64,000 nt of DNA from Glandiceps talaboti (lineage: Eukaryota; Hemichordata; Enteropneusta; Spengelidae): the NCBI RefSeq assembly GCF_964340395.1, contig NC_135551.1, positions 30,281,455 to 30,345,454 of the forward strand, in the 5' to 3' direction. A program made the translations under genes and the position numbers. Shown here piece by piece: positions 22,303 to 34,800 of the stretch. The notes under the pieces are model-generated. The model made no database searches and had not been told where the DNA came from. It saw only the letters and a program-made list of their open reading frames with translations. Each line of letters starts with the position of its first letter. The stretch's first letter is position 1.

Positions 22303-25300
22303 GTTTATCAAGGCCTCGGTCACAAGCTCCAAAGTTAAAATAGAAATGCTATCCAAGCTTGAAGGCAATCGTTCATTAAATTTACGTTGTACAAATAAAG
22401 AAAAATGCAAGTCTTGGTCCCTTCCTAACTTCTAAAGTAAGAAATCCACCCATTAAATTTAACTGTGCAGAGAAGACCAGTTAGTTGCTCCTAATACATA
22501 GAGATGTAGATTAGACAAGAACGGCTGTCACAATTTGTCATATACACACAGACCACTTCCCAAAGATAGTCTAGCACCAGCAACAACATCAAACCCAATG
22601 TAGACTCCAAGTAACAGCATATTACATATATCTGGAGAATGAACGCTAGCTAGCTTATGCTCCACGTAAGCTGCGCCAGGGATTTTAAATACACTAAATT
22701 TAGAGAGTAACCCCAGCTGGTAGAATAGTTTTCTCTCCCACTGGGTTATGACGGTACGTTCGTCACAGTGTCACGTGTGTGATTTGGTGTTTTATTGGTA
22801 ACAACTGAACTATCGAGTGTATCATCTTGCAATGCTATGTCTTCCACAAGTCTCAACAATGTCGACTTCGAGGTCTGTCTAGATGTTTATCATTTCACAG
22901 TCGATTAATTGAAAATAATATATCATTGATTTAAATGACCCCATAGTTACTAGTTTCTCGTTTCCCGCCATATTAAGAAGCATAACTCGTCTCCGATTAC
23001 CAAGTATAACATATCAACTTTGTTTATTCTGTATGCACGATTTATATTAGCTGATTTATATGTAGATCATATATATATGACATGTCACATGTCAGTTCGA
23101 TAAAACATTTCATTTGATGAGTTTAATTTGAAGAGTTGTGTTTTGGAAATACTGTTAGAAGTAGCACAAGCTGAGTTTGTTTTTTTGACTTCAAGTTGGT
23201 TGAAAACATTTTATCACGTAAATCCTAGACTAAACTTTTCTAATAATAGTATTATAACGTTACACGAAATACATGCCTTTTATGTTGTTAAAATGGTCGT
23301 CTATATTGGCATTAATTATTCGTACAGTTGATGGTACGTTTGTGATTTTGTTAAGAGAGTGAATATGCCTTTGTTCAGTGTATTAATTCAGGCATGTACG
23401 GTCATAGGGGCGTGTAATATTTCAGAGATTGTTCTTTTCCATGTCTACAGACTAAACATAACAACCTTTTGACTATATATTCCTACCTGTAAGGAGAAGG
23501 ATAATATTTCTACTAGTATAGTATAGAGATTGATACATTTGTAGCAGCAGGATTCGTACGATATTTTCCTAAGAAACACTCTAAGCAATAAAACGTGCCA
23601 CTGTGTTACCGTACATGCATGAATGAAATACTGTGTGAACAAAGACATTTTCACTGTTTTGATCTCTTATAAGCACATTTACCCATAGGTTCACCAAAAG
23701 ATAGCATTGAATAAAATGCTACAACACCTGGACAAGTTTACAAGTCTTCTAAAGCAATTATTGTACGTGACATGGACTTTGTTATACGTATGTCTTTCTA
23801 CAATTTACCCACAAATGCATACAGTACAAGTTAGAACAAAAAGACTTAAATAATATAATCTTTACGTGACCAGATCAAAAAGAGAATTCCTGAAAAGAAA
23901 ATTACCGTGTATATAAAGTAGATGAATGTGTATTGCTATTGTCCATTCTCTAGTCTAAGTCATCGATACCGATGTAAAACAGTTTATACTCGTTGTAGAC
24001 AGTATCGATACGGTTTATGATAGGAATCTAATAAACCTCACCCTAAGTCTCTACCCAGAACATATATATATATATATTTGGATTCACTTCCAAGAAACGT
24101 TTTGTGAGTAGAAATATTCATAACTAACTCTGCTTTATTTCTCTAAGTGAAAAAAACCAAAGTGAAACACAATATACAAATAGTCTGTCTTTGTGGATTA
24201 ATAAATCATAAATAATCAATGTGTTAAATGCTTTTTATTAAACTTACAATAACAATTATTTTAAAGACAAACAGAACAGAATGGATGTAGATTGAAGAGA
24301 GAGGACACAACGACTGAGACTGTGCAACAGGCAGAGGATGAATGTGATGGAGACAAAAAAGAAAGGTAGAGATACGAGTTTAAATTTCTTGCCGCCCTTT
24401 CTCTAGATATTCAGGTGGGATTGGGCAGGTCACAATTTTGACTGATATATCCAAGTTAGCATAACATTATTACATAGATTGATTCTGTTTGTATAATTAT
24501 GAGAGGTTAGGGGCCGGGCATTTTAAACTGAATGGGGGGGGGGGTTCGAGTCGAACATGGATTTCTCAAACTGACACCCCCCCCCCCCCCCAGCTCGGTA
24601 GACCAAAGCCAGAGACCCCCCGCCGAGTGAAAACCACATTTTTCAAAATGACCCCCCCCAACCACACGCACCCTGTATATTTTGAACACATCATTTTATA
24701 GGACTTACTATAGTGATGTTACTGTAACATTATATAATTATAATTAAATATTTCTATTTATCAAGAGAATACATTACTTTTGGTATTTTTGTATGTTTAA
24801 TATAATCTATGGCACATGCAATTCCATCCGAGTTTCTCAGTACACAGTATAAATCCATGGCAGACTATAACTACTTACAGTTAATAGAAAGCAACATAAA
24901 CTAATTTCTGATACTACATATGGTATATATAAACGTTGCAGTATAACATAAAACTAACAAAGATGTACGGAATCAAATATAATTCTGTGTGCAGTGTATT
25001 TATATCAATAATACATTATTTTCAATGTTCTATGGCTTCCATTAATACATTCAGATGTAGCCAATACCATAATACTTCTACAATATCATTTAGAACAAGT
25101 TTTTATCTCGAGAATGACAAATTGATTAAAACACAAATGGCAACTTCAATCACCAGTTTAAACTGCCCTCAATATATACCCAGTGGTGAATTTAAAGGCA
25201 TGACTGCCTGTGCCTGGCACCCTATTTTGCATATGACTGACTGTATGTTTGGAGGTGGAGAACTTGTGATGACTCACTGGCAAGTAACCGCCAAAATATG

Positions 25301-25686
25301 CAAATGTCACATATTTGAATAATCCTGAGTGACACACAATCTAAACAGCTGTTTGCAGGAGAATTTGTCTCATTTTGAAAGGTTTTTACATTCTATGATA
25401 CAAACAGATTGATTTTCAACTAATTTGTGTATCAAGTTACCATCCTTCGACATTCACAAACAATTCGTACATGATACATGACCTGTGTGTTTCTCAAGAA
25501 GAAATGCTGAAAACAAGACCCATAAGTGCTCTATACAGTAGTTTCAATTTCCTGCATTTGCATAGATTAGCCATAATACTCTTTACATAGGGCAGTTCTG
25601 TCTTTAACCTAGTGGTCTGAGTGGTCTGAGGTTTAATGAAAATGAAAGCTAGCCCTAAATCTGACCTGATATACAGCTAGCGATTA
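22303..25686. other. Intergenic or 5' flank of exon 1a
   Basis: No gene is seen. Homopolymer G or C runs lie at about 24533-24543, 24577-24590 and 24652-24658 in a locally GC-rich patch. An open frame at 24936-25322 shows no family resemblance. Confidence 0.45.
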
Positions 25687-25818
25687 TAGTCCAGTCAATT
25701 TAACAAAAATTTTGGCATAACCTTGAACTAATTGTAGCAGAAATTATTTTTAGTGCATCTAGCTGAGAATTTTATGCCGAACAAAATATCAAAAGTCTTG
25801 GCAAATCTAAAATGAGTT
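25687..25818 (+). repeat. Dispersed repeat, copy 2
   Basis: Begins tagtccagtcaatttaacaa and contains tagtgcatctagctgagaat. Aligns by eye along its length with 14566-14702 in the same orientation. Confidence 0.55.
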
Positions 25819-26859
25819 TTAATAATAATCTTTTCCATGATCAAGTAATGGATATGTCTTTCAGTTAGAAATTACACGGGTATCATTTCTACCTTGTCAA
25901 ACTGACCAATTTGATTTTCAAAATCATTTAATTTTTTCCACTCTGACATGTCATATTGTATAGAGCCAGAAATTCCTGCTGATGGTGCAATATTTTTTGT
26001 TGTTTTCACTCTTTAAAAACAATTTTTGATGAGAGAATTAACAATTTATAGATTAAAGTGTAGCTTTTCGATTGGGATGTATTTTAAGATAAGTAGACAT
26101 TTGAATCTGATAAATCTGTAAATTAACCAATTTCGATAATATTATAACCGGAGTTTGTTTTTATTGATAAGAGATGTGCTGTCTTAGAACTAAACCCAGA
26201 GTTTGTATCAATTTGTTGTATATTTCTAGCCTTGCAAAAAAAGTTTAATATATGAAATATGTTCAAATAATTTCATTCACTGTGTAGATTTCGCAGCAAA
26301 AGTTAATTTCATGAGTGAAAAGGTCAATAGTATATCTGACATTTCCAATATTTTGGGTGTCGTGGCCTCATTCCCAAAACAGATGTCAGTGGTCAAAATA
26401 GTAGAATTCTTGATATTCCTTTGCACTGTTGTTAGATGAAATTAACTTTTGATTTGTGATGGCAAATTTTAACAAGTTTCCTTGTGCCTCAAGATATGAA
26501 CTTGGATGGATTACGAGTCGGTTTCTTGACATGTTGGAAAATAGGACACAGTTGCTATGGGAAGGAAACAGCGCCCCCAACGCTCGACAAGAACTTTAAT
26601 ATACATAGACACAGCTATCCAGAAGTCTCGCATCCTCTTTCATTCAAAACGGCTTTCAAAGATGAACTTCCTACATCATGTTATTTCATAATTCAAGGCG
26701 ACTTTTTATCTGCATGCACTGGGAATTTGTAATGGTCAGTCTACTAGGTCAAAAATGTCATGAAAATTGTATTTTTTAACCACACAGATACACAGACAGA
26801 CACTGTTTTGACTTGTATGGGGATATAGTGCAAAGGAAACACACACACACACACACACA

Positions 26860-26893
<34 letters not shown>

Positions 26894-28774
26894 TATGATA
26901 TTATCGGGATATAGTGACCATATATGGGGATATAGTGCAAAGGAAAAGAGACAACAAAAGTGAGTTTATATCCAAGTATACGTATCAGTTTATTAGATAC
27001 TGATCTTGTACAAAGCTAACAAGTTACCTTAATACAGTATTTAGATAAACTTGGTAGGAAAGTTAAACTTTACACCCCTAATTTCCTGCAAAATGGAAGA
27101 ACCCTGCCACAGAAAACACTTGGTCTATACCAACTTACAGGAACAGTAGGGTGGGAAGGTGAAACAGAATATATAAAATAATTTCAAAAAAAAACAAACT
27201 CAATTAGTTTAAAGAGTAAAATATAAAATTAGACCAGTAGTGTCTATATTAAACACAACATTTCTGTCGTATTTTATTTCTGTTAGCTTCCCACTTTCCA
27301 GTTAGAAGTGGCTAACTTATACACTAAACTACGTATGGAACTAACAAGTCTGAAAATAACAGGAAACAGGACAAAAGACAACAACAGAAGAGAAAACATG
27401 CCTAAAAAATCCCTACACATATCACAAGCAAAAATCTTTATAAAAAAACACAAAGAGATTGATTAATAGCTGGAAGGTTTACAGCAAAATCTCGCAAAGA
27501 AAAATGTAGTCTGCTTGACTCTACTGACAAGAACATTTCAATTTTTCTTGCCTTTTAAGGAAATTTAATGTGTGAACATTGTTAGTTTTTGTACAGTGTA
27601 GTATAACTTTGTTCCATTCATGTACAGATTGTGAAGCTAAAAAATAGTATTCTGTTGGAATAATGCAGGAGAAATAAAACTCCCGAATATGACTAACTCT
27701 GTGTCTGACTTAACTATTTGTCAAATCTGTAATACATTACAATGCTGTAACTGAAAAAGGGAAATGGGCTGAGAAGATAAACGTAAAAAGTTTGGAATGA
27801 AAGAGTTGAAAAAGAAAAGTTGCATTGTCCCCTATCTGTTTTACTTTAAGTTTCTACTCACTACTAAAAAATAGGTTTTGTTTAAATGTTCACCAACTCT
27901 CAAGATGCGTATAGTTTGTACAATAAATATGGAGGGCTGTGAAACTAGGTTAATTCTCTTTTTGATTAAATAAAAAAAAATACTTTTGCAGTATTTAACT
28001 TGGAGGTAGGGAGAAATAATGTGAGTGAGCTGGTGGTCTGAGTTATGATAATTCCACTATTATTTGCTACATAATCTACTAAAAATCTTTGGTGTGTTAG
28101 AATGTACATAATTGATCATAAGCATAAATTACCCAAATATCGCCCCCTAGTGGCATAATCACTATGGTCCTTTGTTTTTATGTAAAATGTCTAACATTAC
28201 AAATTACAATTAATGCTGAGTGGTACACGAAGTAACATCAACTAAGATAATTACTTTAAGTTGTCTTTACCCAACACCAACACCATGTGAAATAAATGCC
28301 ATTCACTTGTTCATTTTTCTTTGCAGTAGTGAAAAATGACTGCACTTCTTTGCATAGTCTACACTCTAAATTTGGAAGATTCTGTCCAAGCAGAGAGACT
28401 GCCACAGTTGTTTGATTTGATCTATACTTTGCACTACGTAAATAAATGTATATGACATAACATTTCAGGTACAGCAAATAACGTTCCTTACTTTGCCTAC
28501 CAGTAATTCTCTTTTCTGTTCTTACAAAGTAAAGAAAGTAAAGAGAGACAAAATGTCTACATCACCATCACTGTTTAGAAACTACGTATTAAATACTAAC
28601 CATAGTTAGTGTTAGTTCTATACCATATAATACTGTCTTTACCCCTTCCCGTCATAGCTATACTTTTAACCACATGATTTTCAACATACTGTGTATTTCA
28701 GTGTAACTGTGGGTGCATTTTTTTTCCTTTTTTTCCAAAAGTATATATATATTTTTTTGAAAATTTTGTTGATT
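25819..28774. other. Dystrophin 3' UTR and downstream flank
   Basis: No coding region recognised. An AC repeat lies at about 26841-26891. Part of this stretch next to 28783 must be dystrophin 3' UTR, but its end cannot be placed from sequence. Confidence 0.45.
26841..26891. repeat. (AC)n microsatellite
   Basis: Alternating AC with a single TC interruption. Confidence 0.95.
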
Positions 28775-28780
28775 TTTATT
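28775..28780 (-). terminator. AATAAA hexamer after dystrophin stop
   Basis: An AATAAA hexamer lies three bases after the TGA stop on the minus strand. Use as a polyadenylation signal would give an extremely short 3' UTR, so a downstream signal is likely used instead. Confidence 0.2.
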
Positions 28781-28782
28781 GC

Positions 28783-28889
28783 TCATTCGCTATCACTTCT
28801 TTCTTCGTCTGTCATAACATTGACCAAGTGTCCCACTGCCTTCCCTAAATTGTCTGCCATGTGGAACAGGTTATCAACGCTATTGTTGC
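28783..28889 (-). CDS. DMD: Dystrophin last exon (founder C-terminus)
   Basis: The 104 coding bases plus TGA encode [20 protein letters not shown], then [14 protein letters not shown] and the stop. This matches the 'founder' tail that vertebrate dystrophin makes only when exon 78 is skipped, rather than the usual vertebrate tail. Acceptor is TCTTTCAG before GC AAC. No 32-bp exon-78 equivalent is evident upstream. Confidence 0.94.
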
Positions 28890-31800
28890 CTGAAAGAGAA
28901 CAAAGTACAGAATTTGTTGTCAGTATAACAATAGTTTTGACATATAACATCTAATATATGAAAGAAAGTTAGCAACTACTCAACTGTCAATTCAACATTA
29001 ATTTTATTTTGTGCGAAATTTTTCACACACCTCAAATTTATTTTGGACTTGAACCACTGAAGAAATGATAACAAGTAAATCCTGTAACTATTTAGTTAAA
29101 AAAATTACAAAGATTTCAAAAATGTGGTCGATAAGTAAACAAGTTGACAAAATTGCCATTCACAAGCAATCACAATAATTTCTTGTATAAACTGTGGTAC
29201 ATTTGATTATGGATGCCTGGGGGAGCCTCAGGTCATGGTAAATGATGTTATCGAATGTATTTCATTGCACTTAGGATTCCATGGAGAACACATGTTAAAT
29301 CCACGATTCACAATAAATAAACTGGTCTGTCTTTCCAGAATATTTTTGAAAATTTTCATAATGATATCAGAGACCAAGCTGATTAAAATACAATGTAGTG
29401 TACATGTCGCAATTTCTTTTTGGCTGTTGCGTTTACTGTCTTTTGTTCTTTTGTGAGCACTCGTTACATTTATCTGACACAATACTATAGGTTTTCCTGA
29501 GCCACACAAGAGCACTGATCAGAGTGAATTCACTCAACCAATGGTAAAGTGTAATGCGCCAAAACATATGGGTACAGTACTTCACAGCAGACAATGATGT
29601 TATCTTTATTATTTAGTTATAGTTCTCTTTCTTTCAATTTTGAACGTTCAGTGTTATATTGTAAGACGGATTCTGGTTGGCTACTGTCAGTACAAGATTG
29701 GGTTCGGGGAAAACCTATGGTATTGTATCAGATGTATGTAATGGATGCTCATAAACGTAACAGTCAAAAAGAAGTCATACCGTTTACATACCGATGTAAA
29801 CTACATCGTACTTTAATCAGCTTGATTAGAGACCTATGATATAGTTATAAAGTGAACACATAACAAATATTATCCCCATGTTATGACTATTCCATTTCAT
29901 TACCAGGGGTGAGGGGTGAATGTTGAGGGGTAGACATGTTACTGACCTGAAGTATTTTTATCTGATGGGAATGAATCATTAATTTCTTTCATAACATCCT
30001 GCAAGTCTGTGGTTGCAGCACTTTTACTGTTGTAATACAGCGACGATGACTCGTCTCTGAACAGTGGTGGGGTATGAGTTGGGAAATCATCGCCTAGCAA
30101 CAGAGATGATAATGTTAGTATGATGGGGGTTGGAAAATGATGCATTCATTACATGTATGTCTGACTAGTGATGGGGTTCATCCATGTAGGAATAGGAATA
30201 ATGGAATATAGATTTCTTTGTTAGAAGTTAAAGATAAGTTATGAACATTTATTAAGAAGTCTTACTATGAGGAATTAAAGAAGTGTTAAGAAATTTAAAA
30301 TTTATAATGTTAAACATGATTTGAAAAAAACAAGTTTTCTATTCCACCATTACTACTAAAGGAATGTATTGACTTATTTTTACTCCCTGTACTGTAACAC
30401 TAAAGATACAACATTTTGACATCAAGGATAAGAGAAGAGGGCAAATAAAAAATTCCCATGAATCAATAATTGTGTAATAAACAATAATATAACAAGTACT
30501 GATAACCAATTATTTACTTAAGAAGAGGAATACATTTTTATATCTTTCATTTTAACACATTACTAACATTAAGTTACCATGGTAATAGTAGATTCATCAT
30601 TGTGGGCAGTGTCCCCTTAATTACTTCACTGCACACTTAGTTTGACAATATAGTTTAAAAGTTACAAGGACTTGGAAAAAAGATTTAACAAAATTATTTA
30701 CTCAGAATTTGAAAGAGGAATTAGCAAAGTTGTTTACTATGAATTTGTAGTTAAGTCAGCTAAACTTTATATCACTAAGGTATATGAAAGAGGAATTAGG
30801 AATTATTACTATGAATTTGAAGTTACTTCAATCAAAATTTGTTTGAGTATGGATGTTTATGCATAAACCCGGGCATAGTTCTACAACTATAAAGTAAGGA
30901 ATATGAAGAGACAAAGGGTAATGTATGCTTGTATTAAATTACAATGACTGACTTTCTGGATATTCAAAAGTTCTTCCTGTATTGGAAGGAGATGATTTAG
31001 AAACGTAAGTTATTAATTTGTTGTAGTCAAGGTTACGGGGAAAACTCTGTGTTGAAGGATTTATAGAAGAAAAAAAATGATATTACTTAAAATGTCCTCA
31101 TTACTACACAATGTTTAACTGATACTAAATTTTATCTTTGCTTTCAGGGAGGAATATAAATGCTGTACGTTGATAGACATACCTGTATTGTCACTGTCTC
31201 CATCACTTGTTGATGCACCATTAGCCATACGTTGTGCATCATATCTCGCTAGACGTGACCGTGATGGGTGTGTACTTGTACCGCCACCAGGTAACGATCC
31301 TATTGATGATGTTGGCGTGGCAACTGGTGTCGTCTGTTGAGACGATGCCTGAGATAAGCTACCTTGAGGCTGGACATGAAATAAACACAAAATAGTTATT
31401 TACTACAAAGGTAGTAGATATGACATCATGATTCACTACAAAACATACCAATGTATGGTACTACTGGACTGCCAAACACAGATAATCATCTTCACTGAAT
31501 AAAATGAATGTACAATCTCCCAATATGCTGTTCATGTGTTTCTTAATTACATACAGATATGTCTAACTAACTCCAATCTGTCTTTATCTCTTTCTCCAAC
31601 AAGGGGTTATCACTATCATGGTGTTTGTCTACCACTAGAGGGCAGTCTTCTACTGTAATGGTCAAGCAATATATGCATGTTTATCTACCACAAGAAGTCA
31701 GTCTTCTACTACAATGATATATCACTAGTTAAGTGCTTGTCTACCACTAGAGGGCTGTCTTCCATAAAAGTTGGTCACATCTAGGTGCCTGTTTAACACT

Positions 31801-34800
31801 AGAGGGCAGTCTAACCTGTTCCAAGAGTTGTCTTAGCCTCTGTAATTGAGCTTCAAGCTGCCTATTGTGATCCTCCAAAATCTGCATCCTAGCCTCGAGC
31901 CGTCCTTTATGTTGCCGTAGCAACTTGGCTTCAGCCACAAGTTCTGCATCTCTTGTAGGTGACGATGGTTCTCTGTCTATCTCAGACAGTAAATCTCCTC
32001 TTTGTTCAAGTTGTTCCCTGCGTAGTGTTTTCAATCTCTCATACTCGGATTGCAATTGTCTGTAGACACATCAAAATATCATCAGATTATCTATCATCAT
32101 CATCATCAACATAAAACCTCTCCTGTGGCAAATTAAACTTCACTGCCATTTCTGGGCTTTATTCTATCCCACCCTACAAGAACACTGGGTGAGAAGTGGC
32201 TTTTTGCTGTTGAATTTTGGAATGTCACTTTTAAGTTCATATTTACAATATAAACCACAAATGGATGTGGGTGACAACTGTATACCAATATCACACATGA
32301 CCATATATTGAAGTATCATGGCGACCAATCATAACTGAAAGCAGCTTTAGCCAATATTAAATGGATCATATTACACAATAACCAAATATGGATGTGGGTG
32401 TGACAACTGTACACCAATATCAGACATGACCACAACCACACTAAATGGATTGTTCACCTGGGTATACACAATCACAGACATTACCAATTGAAACTGCTAC
32501 TATATGTTAATTTTAAAACTTACTGATTTTCAACTTCAAGATCAGAGATTGATTTTTCAAGTTCATCTTTTTGTTCAGCATCAATACCACACACTATCTG
32601 TGCTGGACTCCTTGGCTACAAAAAATCAAAACATGGTTTTTTAGCATAGATTTTACATTTTTTTCACAAAAATCATTTCTAATGTTACAAATAAATATCA
32701 AAGTTTCCACAAAGGTCACAGGTGAAAGGTGAAAGGTCATGCAAGTTGGTGAAAGCCTCTTAATTTTTGACATTTCTTCCCTGACTATAATTGCCTTTAA
32801 ATTTTCTGTCATGTGTCACCATAGTAACAACTCTTCTGTAACATTACATGGACTGAGAAATATTCTAAAAAAATACCCTTGTACTGAGTTTTGTCCCGGC
32901 AAAATAAAATTGGCAGATTAAAGATTTTGGATTGTGAACTTACCACAGCTGAAGCATCTCCTCCTAGACTTTGGCAGTATTGTGCTATAAGCTGGTGTTC
33001 GTCTTCGCTGTAAAAACAGAGAGTAGACAAGTCGTCATTATAATGGCTATGTTAAATTTGGTGTGAGAATACAAATAATGTAAGATTCTCTCCACACATA
33101 AATGACTTTACATATATGTACACATTTGTATTCAAGCTAGGGAGTTAGTGTTAGGATTAGGTAAGGGATAAGAATAGAGCTGGACCCCCTAACCATAACG
33201 TTATTGGTGCTAGCAATGCTTGGCAACAATCTAGAACACTGGACTTGTACAATAAATACACATTTGTCTTCAAGCTAGGGAGTTAGTATTGGGATAAGAA
33301 TAGAGTTGGACCCCCTAACCATAATGTTATTGGTGCTAGCAATGCTTGGCAACAATCTAGAACATTGGACTTACTGTACAATAAATACACATTTGTATTC
33401 AAGCTAGGGAGTTAGTGTTAGGATTAGATAAGGGATAGGAATAGAGTTGGACCCCCTAACCATAACATTATTGGTGTTGGCAATGCCTGGCAAGAATCTG
33501 GAACACTGGACTTACTGTACAATAACTACACATTTGTATTCATGCTAGGGAGTTGGGATTTAATGACATCTTTATACTTACAGGTCTGATGGTGTGGTGT
33601 TCAGTGTTGTCTGTGTTTGTTCTACTTCTGCCAACCTGAAAACAGAGGAGAAACATAAATCTTATTGGTCATTGAATCCTTGTATCTGATTGGCATGTAT
33701 TACACTAGTTTGATGCTGATTGGCTGAAGCTATCATGTGATAATTTATTTAATAGCTCACATCTTATCAGACTAAAGAAATACTAGTATATCATCTGATT
33801 GGTTGATCATGTGATGTCAACTGTCCACTCACCTGGAAGCATAGAGTTCTAATCTTGTATGCATATCCTGAGATACAACTGTGTGAGGTGATGGTGCTGG
33901 CCTGCAGACAAATAACAAAATCATTACATTAGTACATTATATATTTGTCAAGTACAACAATTGCCTTGTTTTACATGATAATTTGGTGTTCTGATTCATA
34001 ATTTGAAAGGCAGTATGTGCTCTTCCAAAACAGAAAGGAATATTTTCTATACTTCTTCAACACTTTAATACAGGGCTAATTTTCAATCCCAGGTCAGTGT
34101 CTCAACACTTCTCAATGTGTATCAAATCAACATTTTCACGAATACAGTTTGAAAAATGCAACTATTTTCAAAAGTACAGTGACAGATTACTTTCCTGTAT
34201 ATTCATAATACCAAAGTGCAACATTAGGAGATACAAAATCTGTAATACTCTCTAAAACAGCAGTTTCATAGGCACACTGTGAGCTTTGTGAGTGTGTGAC
34301 ACAGTGAAAGTCATCTAGTATAATGAGTGACATCTTAATCCTACACCTATCTATATGAAGAGTACAGTAGCCATGTAAATGTTACAAACAGTCTGTCATT
34401 AGTTCAATTTCCTGGTGGATGTGAGAATGATGATGATGATGATGGTAATCTATGCATACACATACACAATAGCATGGCATACTGTAAACCATTTTAAGTA
34501 ATATCATTTTTTCTTCTTCTATAAATCCTTCAACACATAGTTTTCCCCCGTAACCTTGACTACAACAAAGTAATAACTTACGTTTCTAAATCATCTCCTT
34601 CCAATACAGTCTGGACTGGTAAATATCCCAACCTGGGATGTTTTTGTAAGTGTCTTTTACTTTTAAATTTATTACGTACAACCTTGGCAAAGTCTCTTAC
34701 ATCTTCCCCTGAAGTTGTCTGCAATAAAGAATTAATCAAATATTTATGAGAGAAACTTGATTTATAATTGTTTGCTGATGTCCATTTTGTATACTATATG

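Noticed and set aside
24936-25322. 128-codon plus-strand frame
   Set aside because: No recognisable family, no domain-like composition, and no exon signals; compatible with chance.
33902-34581. Search for the equivalent of human dystrophin exon 71
   Set aside because: No 39-bp exon with matching sequence or splice sites was found; flanking exons join in phase without it.
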